Part shown: in pieces, positions 46,801 through 57,661 of the stretch
Layout of the letters: every line of letters begins with the position of its first letter
How positions within the stretch are numbered: position 1 is the first letter of the stretch
Assembly: GCF_963855985.1 (NCBI RefSeq)
Contig: NC_087110.1
Span: 9,105,001-9,169,000, forward strand
DNA: 64,000 nucleotides
Origin: Ostrinia nubilalis
Lineage: Eukaryota > Arthropoda > Insecta > Lepidoptera > Crambidae
Direction of reading: 5' to 3'
Translations under genes and position numbers: made by a program
Notes under the pieces: generated by a model
Databases searched by the model: none
The model's input: only the letters and a program-made list of their open reading frames with translations
What the model was told of the DNA's origin: nothing

Positions 46801-46950
46801 TAGGGAGTTGTGGGTTCGATTCCCGAGAATGATACATGTCTACCAGACCTTACCTATCTCAACTGAGTTTGTTGCGGGCGTTGCGGCGCTTCTTCTCAGG
46901 ACTTCTTAATTTTGTTATAAGTCTTTTATTTTTCTTTTTACTAGGACGAT
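46801..46950 (+). repeat. tRNA-derived SINE remnant
   Basis: GTGGGTTCGATTCCCGAGAA (B-box like) is followed by GAGTTTGTTGCGGGCGTTGC then GGCGCTTCTTCTCAGGACTT, a tail common in moth SINEs. Boundaries are approximate. Confidence 0.45.
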
Positions 46951-47400
46951 CTGCAAGTGTACTATTTTGACGCCTTTGACTCATTTACTATTTAACTGCA
47001 ATGAATATGACTCACAATCCCAGTTGATTAATTTTCGCTCTGATTGATTTACACGTACTCGATGTGTCACGTAAATACTGTACAGTCAACACCTCTAGGT
47101 ATACTTACGTAGGTTTTTGTTGCTAAATAGCACAATTAAGAAGGTAGAGACAGAAAATTCTAGTTTAATGTGAGAAAGTAAAGACTTAGCTTGTAGGTAT
47201 TCGATACGACACTTAGAACTCGATTCATTCTGTGATGGATTTTCAAAGCCTGAAAATCGTATTTTTGCGTTCCTTAACACGTGCTTTACACTTTTTGTAA
47301 ATACATTGATATTTTTTAATTAATTGCACTTAATTTAGATCTAAATGCGTTATTTATGCATAGTTTAAAAATAACGCTAAATAAAATACGAAATCCACTG

Positions 47401-47760
47401 TCACTTTAATTTGAAACCATAGATCTCTATAGTGTAGTTAAAACCTCCCCACAGCGCACTTCTTAAATGAATATTCGCGTAAGTGTGTCCAACACCGCCG
47501 AAGTCCACCTCCGCCGAAGCCCCATCTTCCAAGTTATTGTCTATGACCTTTATAGCTGTGATCACGTTGTCCTGCTCTTCGTAGTACTGAGGGAACGCGA
47601 CGTCCGATGTCCGAATAACAAAAGGTATTTTTTGATGCACACTTTTGTGTAGTAGCCGGTCGGTCTCTGATTGCGTCCCTAGTAAAACAACTTCACCGTT
47701 AACTTTTTTTATTGACCACAGAAAATAGGCCAGGAAATGAAAAGTTATTAACTTGAACAT
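47401..47760 (-). CDS. MBF2-family secreted protein A
   Basis: A single exon of 119 residues. Residues 1-22 (MFKLITFHFLAYFLWSIKKV) form a signal peptide. The mature domain carries the MBF2 pattern: ITAIKVIDNNLEDGASAEVD, then FGGVGHTYANIHL, then WGGFNYTIEIYG near the C-terminus. An NYT sequon lies in the last motif. Bombyx MBF2, which names the family, was described as a coactivator bridging FTZ-F1, yet this protein looks secreted. It is the most divergent of the six here, with an acidic insertion and no KSERG. Upstream lies a cluster of GATA motifs. Function in this organism is unknown. Confidence 0.8.
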   Translation of the reverse strand: MFKLITFHFLAYFLWSIKKVNGEVVLLGTQSETDRLLHKSVHQKIPFVIRTSDVAFPQYYEEQDNVITAIKVIDNNLEDGASAEVDFGGVGHTYANIHLRSALWGGFNYTIEIYGFKLK

Positions 47761-47856
47761 TTTTTTTAAATTTTGAACACAAAAGATAGCCGATATGCGT
47801 AATGTATGAAAACACAGTGATGTTCACTGTTTTGATGCTAACCTACATGTGACTTA

Positions 47857-47899
47857 GATAAAAACGTGATAAGATCGATATGATAAATGTGATAGTATC
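47857..47899 (-). promoter_or_regulatory. GATA-motif cluster upstream of MBF2 gene A
   Basis: Within 43 bases there are GATA at 47857, 47868, 47877, 47882 and 47891 and the inverse TATC at 47896. They lie 97-139 bases upstream of the ATG. Insect GATA factors commonly drive fat-body and gut genes, so tissue-restricted expression is a reasonable guess. AT-rich DNA gives some of these by chance. Confidence 0.35.
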
Positions 47900-49052
47900 A
47901 GAAGTAATTTAGTTTATCAGTAGCTTAAGGGAATAAATAGTTAGGATGCAAATGCAATGTTATCAGCCGCTCTACTTTCTTTTCGCTGGGTTACTGGACC
48001 TTATTCCATTGCAATAAAGTTGATAAACTCTCCAATTATTTTGCATGAAACTTTTAAGTTTAAACTTTTAACTTATTTTATTTAATTTTTTTTTTCGATA
48101 TCCTATCTCTACATTAATTGACCGACCACTTGTTAGAATTTATTTGGGTAACTGAATACTTATTAATGAATTTTTATATTACTATATTATGTTGGTGCTT
48201 CATACAAACCTTTGTGATCGAACGGGGTCATTTAAACCTAGAAGATTTATTTCTTTATATTGCACAACATTTATAGGCGAACTTAATGCTGATTTAACAG
48301 TATATTAGCACAATAACGTAGGCATGAAGAAATAACTATTAATAAATTGTAATAAGCGTTGTTTACTAACTAGCCTTCGTGGAAATGACTCACTTTCCAC
48401 TGTACGGTTTGTTTAAACTTTAAATGATAAGCATGCGTATGACGTCACTGTACATATTACCTGGTCCAATCGTCATCTCAGGTATTGTAATAATTCGCAC
48501 TTGTTTTTCAAAAGAGGCAGACTTTTTAACCGACTTCAACAGAATGAGGAGATTCTCAATTCGGTTGTTATTTTAACTGATGGCAAAGAAATGATGTAAG
48601 TTACTTACGGCTATACAAATACAGCTAGATGGCACTAGTAGTATAATAGTGTTTTATTAAATCGAACCCAGAACCTCTGCGTGAGAGACAAACACTCCAA
48701 CCACCACTAAACCAAGGATCTACCTAGATCTAATAATTGCAGTAGGATTATTTCTTTAGTAGGTAACTTAATGTATTTTTAAATATCACTTGCAGAACGT
48801 TACACTATTATAATTTAAATTATCTTAATCATTTCTTCATTGTATTGAAAATCATAACGATTTCAAGGTTATTTTCGATGTAGGTAAACATTCAAAATTA
48901 TTATCCTTATTTACAATTATTTTAAAGTTTCCGTCGTGATTTCCTGACATAGTAAAAACTAACGCATTTAATTCAGATTACTTGCCTGACTTTAACACAT
49001 TTTTAAATAAATAACGACACTCTTTAAAAAAATTTAATCTCAATCAAGCACA
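47900..49052. other. Spacer between MBF2 genes A and B
   Basis: AT-rich, no coding region. A tRNA-like B-box remnant (AAATCGAACCCAGAACCTCT) is seen at 48660-48679. Confidence 0.45.
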
Positions 49053-49391
49053 TCACGCATAAATATCAATTTTGTATTTCAGTCCGGACCCTCTCTCGCT
49101 TTTCAGTTTAATATTCACGAAATTGAATCCGATCCCTCCTCGGGTGATCGAGGGTTCTGCCAGTCCATTCTCCATGTCCAGGATAGCTATCCCTTTAATC
49201 TTCTGATCTCCCAATGGATACTCGTAGAAAATCTCCTGCTCCCTCTTTATCAAGGGTATAGCGGTCGCCTCTACGATTCTTTCGTGCACTTTCCTCACTA
49301 GTCCGTTGTAATCAAACACAGTTCCTGCCGTTATGGTTTTGGTATTCGCTACCACTAATACAGTGGACAGAATAAAAAGTAATTTAAACAT
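49053..49391 (-). CDS. MBF2-family secreted protein B
   Basis: A single exon of 112 residues; the start context is CCACCATG. Signal peptide residues 1-17 (MFKLLFILSTVLVVANT). The core IKGIAILDMENGLAEPSITR, GGIGFNFVNIKLKSERGSGL and the end YKIDIYA give the full MBF2 signature. It shares AEPSIT, GFN and KSERGSG with gene C (50172-50510), so these two are recent tandem duplicates about 0.8 kb apart in the same orientation. No cysteine is present in the mature protein, so the fold does not depend on disulfides. Confidence 0.85.
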   Translation of the reverse strand: MFKLLFILSTVLVVANTKTITAGTVFDYNGLVRKVHERIVEATAIPLIKREQEIFYEYPLGDQKIKGIAILDMENGLAEPSITRGGIGFNFVNIKLKSERGSGLKYKIDIYA

Positions 49392-50121
49392 GGTGGACGC
49401 GAGTTCAAACCGCGGCGTTGTTTACGCGAATGACGTCTGGTGGGCGAGCGAGATGACAGCATGTAGAAAGAGAGGCCGTGAGGTCAAATGTCTTGAATGT
49501 AGCTTATCGGAACCTAAGGCGGAGTTTACATGGGTTATCTGTGATTTTCCTTAGGTTGTAAGGTCAGGATACATCAATACGAGAGTGAGTAACAACAATT
49601 ATTATAATAATGTGATCTATCTGTCAATAAGTCAGTGGCAAAATATTTTTTAGAATCTTGATGCCTTGATTGAAGGTCTAGAAATAAACGGTCCTTGAAT
49701 CGTTTGATTACGATAATAACTTATTACAGGGGGTTTTCTACGAGTTTCTTTCAGAAAACTTTAATCCAGTAGGAATAGAGTTTGTGAATATCGAAAATGG
49801 TATTGAAAAACAAGCTAATGAGCAACTATTAATTTACTAAACATAGAGTTGTGTAGCGTTAAGACAATGATATTAGAACAGAATTGTATTCATTTAAAAT
49901 TATTAGTGTGACACCACTTATTTGAGTCATGAAGATTGAAGATGTCATCAATGTAAATTATCATCAGGTCACAATAATCTCCAATACAGAAGCACAGCAC
50001 GACCCACTTTAATTTACCAGAGGCAAATGGAGGGTTTGCCTACACTCTCCACACTGGCCAGACGGGCTGAAGAGGCCAAATAGAAAGAAATAATACACAA
50101 AATCATCACAAACTTAGCACA
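49392..50121. other. Upstream region of MBF2 gene B
   Basis: Contains the 5' flank of gene B and the 3' flank of gene C. No other gene is visible. Confidence 0.4.
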
Positions 50122-50127
50122 TTTATT
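50122..50127 (-). terminator. Polyadenylation signal of MBF2 gene C
   Basis: TTTATT on the plus strand (AATAAA on the minus strand) lies 45 bases past the stop codon of gene C. Confidence 0.6.
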
Positions 50128-50171
50128 GAACAGACACATTAATACACCAACACACACTTCAATACAAAACC

Positions 50172-50510
50172 TCACGCGTATATTTCAATCTGAAAATTAT
50201 ATCCCGACCCCCTTTCACTCTTCAGCTTGATATGTACATTGTTAAATCCCAGCCCTCCCAAAGTAATGGACGGCTCAGCCATTCCTTCGTCCAAATCCTT
50301 TATAGCGATGCCTTTGATGATGTTGTTGCCTTCAAGTTCAAATATCTCCTCATCTGTTCTTTTGAAGAAGGGGATGGAGTTTCTTTGGACATTTTTCGAT
50401 CCTACCAGTCTCACGAGGCCTGTCGATTCATTTGTCAAGCCCACGGAGACCGATTTCGACTGTGCTAGAGTTACTAAGGCACAGAAAAGTAAAATATATT
50501 TCGTAAACAT
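50172..50510 (-). CDS. MBF2-family secreted protein C
   Basis: A single exon of 112 residues. Signal peptide residues 1-18 (MFTKYILLFCALVTLAQS). The mature part begins KSVSVGLTNESTGLVR, and the core is IKGIAIKDLDEGMAEPSIT, GGLGFNNVHIKLKSERGSGY, NFQIEIYA. Nearest relative here is gene B. Just upstream on the minus strand, CAGTCAGTACGAC resembles an insect TCAGT initiator, and an AATAAA lies 45 bases after the stop. An NES sequon is near the N-terminus. Family known, role not. Confidence 0.85.
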   Translation of the reverse strand: MFTKYILLFCALVTLAQSKSVSVGLTNESTGLVRLVGSKNVQRNSIPFFKRTDEEIFELEGNNIIKGIAIKDLDEGMAEPSITLGGLGFNNVHIKLKSERGSGYNFQIEIYA

Positions 50511-50569
50511 GTTCGTTTAGTGCGAGGCGCTCGCTCGAAAGATACAGTCGTACTGACTGTGTCAAATGT

Positions 50570-51390
50570 CGAGGTCTAATTAGTTTATCGAACTTAAATG
50601 AGGTTTACAGAGCATTAGTTTATTAGATGGAATCTTATAGACAGATGTACCTACTCATTATTGAACACTGCACAAAACCGAGAAGTAAAAGAATACAAAA
50701 TTGAAAGGTCTAATTTAGGCGGTCTTATTGTTAAGAAGCGTTCTCTTCCAGAATGTTCCAGATATCCCAGGGAGAAGACAGACAGCCATCAGTAATTCAG
50801 TGTCTTATTAATTTGATTCAAGATTCAACTCAAAGTGGTTTATTGAATGAAAACACTTAAAATGCTAAAGGAATATAATATGTATATTGAAATGTAGAGA
50901 GAAAATAGCACTCATTGCAACTTACACTGTCACACTTATCTATCATAATTACTTGGTTTTAAGTTTTAAATCTATCATTATCAAAAGTTGGAAATTGTAT
51001 GAAAATTCCGCTGTCATGTAAACCCAGCTTAACGATTGTTTAAAACACATACTTGACGCATCAAGATCACTTCCATCTTGAGTTGTAAAACTACAAGCAA
51101 TCTTGAACTCTATGCCTCACACATCAAGGAATTCAAATACGAGCAACTATACCAACTCGTATAATCACAAGGCTGCAAAGAGGTCACACAATGTGTGAAT
51201 GATTTGACCGCAAGATTATGGACTTTATCGCGATTGTAATAAGAGCTATCGTGTATTTTGTTGTTGATCTTTTAAAGCAATGGAAAAAGTTATTTCCCGT
51301 GATGTCTAGACTTCAAGCCAAAGCTCACAAGGAAACATAAACTGATTAAAACCACATATCCACTTTGCGTCCGCCACCAACCGGCCATTG
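50570..51390. other. Spacer between MBF2 gene C and repeats
   Basis: AT-rich with no gene seen. Confidence 0.4.
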
Positions 51391-51603
51391 TGGAAATCAT
51401 TGGGGGAGGCCTATGTTCAGCAGTGGACGTCCAATGGATGAAATGATGATGATGATGACATTGCATTGCATACCTTTCTTGGGAATCGAACCCTTGATAA
51501 AAAGGTTCTAGCAATCGACGATGATCTTGTAAGCAACAATAGCTGAATGGTGAAGGTGCCCAACTCGTGATCCGAGGAACGCGGGTTCGATCTAAGTTGG
51601 AAC
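51391..51603 (+). repeat. SINE-like 3' end and tRNA-like remnant
   Basis: TGGGGGAGGCCTATGTTCAG then CAGTGGACGTCCAATG and GATGATGATGATG occupies 51391-51455. At 51531-51603, AGCTGAATGGTGAAGGTGCC and GAACGCGGGTTCGATCTAAG form A-box and B-box-like segments of a tRNA-derived repeat. Confidence 0.6.
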
Positions 51604-51657
51604 ACACTCGCAACACAAAGATATTTTTTTAGCTTACCACGAGGGGTTGACGGGAAA

Positions 51658-51865
51658 TCTAAATATAATAACTCAAAGGTGACTGACTGAGTGACTGACT
51701 GACATAGTGATCAGCACAGCCCAAACTACTGGACGGATCGGGCTGAAATTTGGCATGCAGGTAGATGTTATGACGTAGGCATCCGCTAAGAAAGGATTTT
51801 ACGAAACTCCACCCCTAAGGGGGTAAAACGGGATCCACGCGTACGAAGTCGCGGGCGGCCGCTAG
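51658..51865 (+). mobile_element. Helitron-like element, TCTAAATATATTAACTC family
   Basis: Intact ends A|TCTAAATATAATAACTCAAA and GAAGTCGCGGGCGGCCGCTAG|T. Almost the same as 41010-41215, suggesting recent mobility. Between MBF2 genes C and D. Confidence 0.85.
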
Positions 51866-52502
51866 TCACTAATATTCTTTAAAAAACACACCAATTACGA
51901 TCCTCCATAAGACTTGTACAAAGGCAATTACTTAGATGTATTTCCTTGCCGATAAGTAAATTAAGTAAACATTTGGCTATATAATTTAGCTTGACAATTT
52001 TACACGACACCGCATAAATAACTGGACGTTACGTGAATCATCAAGGCTGAACATTAATCTAGTGACGCAGTATGAAATAAACATCAGTCCGTAAAGTTTA
52101 CCAAAAATTACAAATAATGTAAGATACTTTACTTTGTGAGGGAAATCCCAATTCTACGTTCAATAGTTACCTATTTGTAAAACAATTCTGGGTGAATTGT
52201 CTACCAAGAAATTCTGGTAAATTGAAAACATTTAATTGGATGACCTAACTCCTCAATATTTTTTACTTAGAGAGAAGTTAATTGATGTAAATTATTATGA
52301 TCATTCATTTAAGTCCATACTTTTGTGCTTAATCCGAATAATCGAGATGAAATTAAACATCAAAACAATAAACAAACAATTTAATTTTAGTAACACAGTT
52401 CTCAACTAGGTGCAACAAACCGCAGAGATACATTAAACGTTATTACATGTTACTGCCAATAATCTTAATTATTATAAACATACTTATTAAATACACTTCA
52501 GA
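51866..52502. other. Spacer downstream of MBF2 gene D
   Basis: AT-rich, no gene seen. Confidence 0.4.
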
Positions 52503-52874
52503 TCACTTCTTACCGTTACGATTAAAGTAAAAGTTCGACTGAATAGCGTACACTTCGACCCAATAGTTGAATCCGCGAAAGACCGAGGGGCTGTCCAGCT
52601 CTATCGTCACAAATCTCTGCCCAATGCCTCCTGCTTTGACGTACGCTTCTCCCCACTTGTCTTCCCTCAAATCCTTGATGGCAATCGCACTGATGACTTC
52701 ATAGCTCGAGCAGTTCACGGTAAAAGTGTCTGATCGCACCCAAATCGCCGGATTCTCTTGATGAATCTTACTGTAGATCAATTTCGAACTCGCATCTGGA
52801 TACCCCAAGTACAAATCGTGAGACCACGTCCCAACGAAAAGCAAACAAATTATTGATAGAATATTCAACGCCAT
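52503..52874 (-). CDS. MBF2-family secreted protein D
   Basis: A single exon of 123 residues. Signal peptide residues 1-18 (MALNILSIICLLFVGTWS), then HDLYLGYPDASSKLIYSKIH. Core: VISAIAIKDLREDKWGEAYV, KAGGIGQRFVTIELDSP, then RGFNYWVEVYA and a short basic tail NRNGKK. It pairs with gene E (53268-53684): both have NPA(I/L)W, DLR(E/D)DK and GEAY. The two are divergent with 393 bases between start codons, which indicates an inverted duplication with a possibly shared regulatory region. Minus-strand CTCAGTCC upstream of the ATG may be the initiator. Confidence 0.85.
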   Translation of the reverse strand: MALNILSIICLLFVGTWSHDLYLGYPDASSKLIYSKIHQENPAIWVRSDTFTVNCSSYEVISAIAIKDLREDKWGEAYVKAGGIGQRFVTIELDSPSVFRGFNYWVEVYAIQSNFYFNRNGKK

Positions 52875-53267
52875 TGTGGATTCAGACGAGTATTCTGGAC
52901 TGAGATTACTATCAAAATAGATCAGTCAGTTGGAAATCCATCGTCGATTTATTTGAAAAAGTAATTAGCGACACAGTGAGAAGAGACTACGAGTACCTGA
53001 ATGGGCATAGTGACATCAGATTCGACGTTACAGCAACCAATAATAGTAAATCAGTTGAACCAACGTGACTTCCTCGTAAAATTAAGCAATATATCACACT
53101 AAATGAACTATACAGAATTGGCTTTAGCAGTAAACTGCGAAGAATAACATGAATAGGTGCTGTGATCTCATGGCTTTGCTAATTTGCTGACTAATTTCCA
53201 TGGTATATAAGGCGTACAGATGAAGACAAGTTTATTTGAGACTTGCTCCTCTTAGATCAAAGTGAAA
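52875..53267. promoter_or_regulatory. Bidirectional intergenic region of MBF2 genes D and E
   Basis: Holds 393 bases between two divergent starts. On the plus side TATATAAG lies at 53204-53211, 57 bases before the ATG of gene E. On the minus side an AAATAAA-like box and a TCAGT-type initiator lie near 52945 and 52900. No repeat interrupts it. Confidence 0.55.
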
Positions 53268-53684
53268 ATGTTCAAAACAATAGCGATTCTGACAATAGTA
53301 TACCTGTCAGTTGCAGAATGCAACGATATAAGAATAGGCTACGTTCAGCCTCAATCGAAGAAGATCTACAGTGAAATAAAGGAGGCAAATCCCGCGTTGT
53401 GGACCAGGACAGATGACGTCATAATCAATGCCCCTGGCAATGAGCTTATCACGGCTGTGTACGTCACGGATTTGAGGGATGACAAGGATGGGGAAGCCTA
53501 CATAGAGAGCGGCGGAGTTGGGACCAAGAGTGTGACAGTGAGGCTAAAGAGTCCATCGATTCTGCGAGGGTATAAATTTGAAATTGAAGTGTATGCCAGT
53601 GATCCCAACGCCAGATATTACTATAGTAAAGGAGGAGCCTTGCCAGTTTTCGACGCGTCAGTACAGTACCCGGTGAAATATTGA
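53268..53684 (+). CDS. MBF2-family secreted protein E
   Basis: A single exon of 138 residues from the ATG at 53268 (a GTG two codons upstream is not used). Signal peptide residues 1-18 (MFKTIAILTIVYLSVAEC), then NDIRIGYVQPQSKKIYSEIK. Core: ITAVYVTDLRDDKDGEAYIE, SGGVGTKSVTVRLKSPS, ILRGYKFEIEVYA. A C-terminal extension of about 25 residues rich in tyrosine (NARYYYSKGG ... QYPVKY) is longer than in the other members. A TATATAAG box precedes it. Divergent partner of gene D. Confidence 0.85.
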   Translation: MFKTIAILTIVYLSVAECNDIRIGYVQPQSKKIYSEIKEANPALWTRTDDVIINAPGNELITAVYVTDLRDDKDGEAYIESGGVGTKSVTVRLKSPSILRGYKFEIEVYASDPNARYYYSKGGALPVFDASVQYPVKY

Positions 53685-54539
53685 TTGGACTGATAGTAAA
53701 TAATACTGTGTTTTGTGATTTTTTATATTTTGTGGCTGTTTAAAGATGAGATGAGTAAAGTTTTAAATTCTTAAACAGTTTTTTTATTTCATTACCTATA
53801 CCTTAAGTTTTACGATATAAAGTAATCTATTTGTTAATTTATGATAAACATTTGGTTTAACTTTAACATTATCCTATTTAAAAGGGGAAACCCTCATAAA
53901 GGATAACACTACCTTGTGATTGTGACATTGGTTCATTGTCTTTAGTGACATCACTTGAGGAAAGTGCAGAATTATACATCATAATAGATGCTTTCCATTA
54001 TATTATTATTGAATAAGAACATTACAATTCTATCTATCCATAAATGTATGACACATACCATACCTACTGCGCAGAATTTCTTACAGTTAGATAATTAAAT
54101 AAGGTCGAATCATTTCATCTGTGATTCACAATTGATTTATTATCATGTTATTTACATGCTGTACTGTAGGTAGGTACTGTTGTGAAAACATTGACAAAGA
54201 CCTACTTAAGGACTCTACTGTGACCTGTGACTCTACATAGCAAGCCGACTTGTTCTTTTTTTGACGACTCTTGTTGACGAATCAGCGGGTTTGGTGGGTA
54301 GAATGCATTAGGTAAACTTCCGACAGCGACGTAATGCAACAAACTAATACGCAAAAGTACCTACAATTTATGCAAATTCTTGAGTTACCTAATAGGTAAT
54401 GAAGAATGTTCACTAATTTTGTTTTTTAGCTTTCTGTATTCTCTGTTAAAAATAAAAAATACACGTGAAAGAATTATTTCGATACGTCAATTATTTTCCA
54501 AGATATTGAATTTTAAAAGTGCGGGCGGCGGCCGACCCG
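53685..54539. other. Gene-free stretch
   Basis: 3' flank of gene E, AT-rich; nothing else supported. Confidence 0.4.
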
Positions 54540-55080
54540 CCATTTTATGCGCGTGACGTCATATTACAGTGACTGGCTCATATTTGTATGGGTGGAATCT
54601 TGCAAGCTGAATAAAGACCCACTTCCAGGCAACCGATTAAGCTGAAATTTCGCAAACACATGTGATTTGGATGACCATGCAATATTATGATGAGATGGAG
54701 CTGATCTGATGATGGAGCTGGAAGGTGGCCATAGGAACTCTATAATAAAACGACTTAAATCCATCGAGTTTGGGCTCGTTCGTTTTGTATTGATGAGTAC
54801 TTTAATTCTATATAGTAATCAGGGTCTAATGATGGAGCTGGAAGGTAATTCGCAATAAAATGACACAATCGCATCAAGTTTGGGTTTGGTTCAATTTTAA
54901 TTTCTGTGATGGGTCTGGGGGTTAATATGTATAATAAGTTTGTATTTACAAAAAAAAATGTATTTAAGTATGTTTATATCCGTTTTCTAGTGAGCGGACA
55001 CTGTGAATGTACGTCACGCGGGGTCACGTGACCGTCGGCGGGACTCAATATTTATGCGAACTTTGAATGCCTATAAAATC
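54540..55080. repeat. Repeat related to the inside of the 15688-16842 element
   Basis: GATGATGGAGCTGGAAGGTG (54709) and TAATGATGGAGCTGGAAGGT (54828) mark about 115-bp units with CATCGAGTTTGGGCTCGTTC. They correspond to TGATGGAGTCAGG units at 16181-16398. Flanking GC-rich segments (GGGCGGCGGCCGACCCGCC at about 54523 and GGTCACGTGACCGTCGGCGG at about 55023) may be the degenerate inverted ends. Confidence 0.5.
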
Positions 55081-55360
55081 ATAACTACTGGGTATTTTTG
55101 AATGAAATAAAAACTAATGTATTTGTAAATGTAAAAGCCTAACTGTAACATAGGTTTCAAGTGATTTTGCATACCTAGTAACATTCTCAATTACATTTCT
55201 ACAAAAAAACTGTTACTTGATCTTCTGTATTGGTTTGTGTCAAGTTTTCAGTTATCGACACTTCCATTCAACTAATGCTTCGGTTTGCAATATGAACATG
55301 CAATAAATAACCCGACTGATCGACGATCTGGTCAGCAGAAGTTCGCGGGAAGTAGGTACC

Positions 55361-55445
55361 TGGATGCGGGCAGCGTAGGACCGGTCGTTTTGGAAATCCT
55401 TGGGGGAGGCCTTTGTCCAGCAGTGGACGTCATTTGGCTGAAACG
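55361..55445 (+). repeat. SINE-like 3' end
   Basis: TTGGGGGAGGCCTTTGTCCA then GCAGTGGACGTCATTTGGCT; same family as 20331-20584. A truncated inverted piece lies at 56507-56540. Confidence 0.65.
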
Positions 55446-55677
55446 AACGAAGTAAAAATAAACTACCATTTTAATCTACGATTTATTTCGTTTCAAGACT
55501 AATCCCTCGTTCCTGTATAGCCAGAAACTGTTAGGGCTCCAACGAAACCCAACCAGTGAAAGATAAGTAGGTATTCCCAGAGGTTAGCCTAGCTTACTGT
55601 CTTGGAACGACGAATTTAATCTGAAGAATACCTATAGTTACCTAGACTAGAAGGACTTCGAATTAAATCTATACTAA

Positions 55678-55896
55678 TATTATAAAGTTGAAGAGTTTGT
55701 TTGTTTGTTTACCTGAACGCGCTAATCTCCGGAACTACTGGTCCAATTTGAAAAATTCTTTCAGTGTTAGATAGCCCATTCATCGAGGAAGGCTATAGGC
55801 TATACAACATCACGCTACTATCAATAGGAGCAGAGCAATAATGAAAAATGTTGCGAAAACGGATTTTCACGCGTACGAAGTCGCGGGCACAGCTAA
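55678..55896 (+). mobile_element. Helitron-like element ending CTAA
   Basis: A|TCTATACTAATATTATAAAG start, TTTGTTTGTTTGTTTACCTG and GAGGAAGGCTATAGGCTATA inside, CGTACGAAGTCGCGGGCACA then GCTAA at the end. CTAA fits the CTRR rule of Helitron ends. A degenerate relative sits at about 63310-63500. Confidence 0.75.
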
Positions 55897-56330
55897 TAGT
55901 TAACTTATATAATTCGAAGTTTTTTTGTTATAAAATATCTGTATTATTTTTGGTACTTCGTTAAACGTGTTTTGGAAAAGTTAATTTGACTAGCTTGTTT
56001 TTATCCTAATATGTACCGAACTAATATTATTGGTTACATTACGGAAACTTGTGACAGGTTGTTTGCTGTGACGAGCGCCATCTCGTGACAGGAGCGATAC
56101 GTCTTGCAGTGTATGCACAGTGGATAGGTGTATGCGATAATCAGTGTTTTAATAACTTTAAATAACTTTAAAAGCGAATACCGGAGTTCAAAAACACAAG
56201 AATGCCCGGAATTAGCAATCGATTTTGCACAGTGGTTATCCCTCCCTAAAATACAAATTATTTTTTGCACATTGTCGTTTATTTACCCATTTTTATTTAC
56301 GCCTAAAGATATTTAGGGCAGATTTTTCAA

Positions 56331-56445
56331 TCGTCGGATAACTCTTAAAAAACTGAAAAATAACTTTGGCAGTTTCAGTAAGGGAAATACATCAAAATAA
56401 CAAGCTTATTCTTCAGTTAAAAAATAATCTGACGATTGAAAAATC
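56331..56445. mobile_element. MITE with GATTTTTCAATCGTC ends, copy 1
   Basis: GATTTTTCAATCGTC is inverted exactly as GACGATTGAAAAATC 100 bases on, and AAGAATAA-like sequences lie inside. A second copy at 58147-58271 lies on the other side of MBF2 gene F. Confidence 0.75.
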
Positions 56446-57608
56446 CTTATCAATGAAAGTTACTTTGATTAACATAAGATTGTTCTAAAACACAGGTCGT
56501 TTCGTTCGTTTCAGCCAAATGACGTCCACTGCTGGAACACACAAGTAACACAATTTAATAACCGCAACATAATTACAGGAAATAAGTTTCCCATAATTAT
56601 CATGCCGGAAAATGATAATAACTAGTAGATATAATTTAATAAATTATTTCTTTATTGAATCTGAATATTTCTTTGGTCCTGATTTTGAAGCAAGTTCATG
56701 TTTGATTTGTGGATGGCAAAATACTATAAAAAGCCATTTATTTTGAACAAGAATTATTGACTAATGACGCTTCTGTGTAATAAGTAGTGATTAAACTCTA
56801 CAAATGTCAAACATTTAAGATGATTTTCCAAATGAAACATACAAGAAAGAAAGAAAAATATAATGTATAAATATGCCAAAAGGAACACTTGCTCAGCATA
56901 ATATCCTGACGATTCAGGAGCATTTCAGGACACTGATTTTCAGCAGGTGCCTTGGGCACTAAAAGCCTGTAGTGATAACGGAAAATCCAGTTTGTATTTA
57001 AATAGTTGGATAGTGTCTTGTTTTTTGGAAATGCTTTTACGTCACATAAAATCAACATTACAGCTCACAAAATAACAAAGAGGAAAGAAAACTACTTTCC
57101 TGCATAGCTTATTAATTCTTGAAGTATTTTGTTTGGTCACATTGACTTTGTGGCGCTCCCGCGTCGGTGTTTTAACGATAACAAGTTTAAATATTTGTTA
57201 CTTACAAATGACAATGTTATGTTAGAGATTACCATGACCAGTACCTATAAGAAAACTTTTTAAAAACTAATTTTCTAAATAAAGGCTGAAACTTTCAATA
57301 ACAATTTTTTTCTTAAACTAAGAAATTTCATGCTACGAAAACGCGCATAATCACTAAGTCCATTAAGAGGAACCGATTGATAAAGTTTCGCTGCAATCAT
57401 TATAACTCAATTAGATGGTTAGTAATATCTAAAAACATTACATATTTTTTTGGAAAATCGTTCTTATTACAACCACATAAGATACCGGTATTTATGTAAA
57501 ACGTCGTCCATGCATGATCTAATATCGCCCAAAAAAAATCGGCTATTTTCCTTATCTCTACATTTCCCGCACTTACTTGTCACACTCTCGCATAACTCGC
57601 TCCGCGCA
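56446..57608. other. Gene-free stretch upstream of MBF2 gene F
   Basis: AT-rich, no gene seen apart from the promoter that follows. Confidence 0.4.
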
Positions 57609-57641
57609 TATAAAACAACGCCACGCAATTAGCACCTCAGT
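57609..57641 (+). promoter_or_regulatory. TATA box and initiator of MBF2 gene F
   Basis: TATAAAA at 57609-57615 and TCAGT at 57637-57641 are at the standard spacing of about 30 bases, leaving a 5' UTR of about 23 bases before the ATG at 57662. This is the clearest core promoter in the window. Confidence 0.75.
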
Positions 57642-57661
57642 AACGAACGACCGACGTCAAG

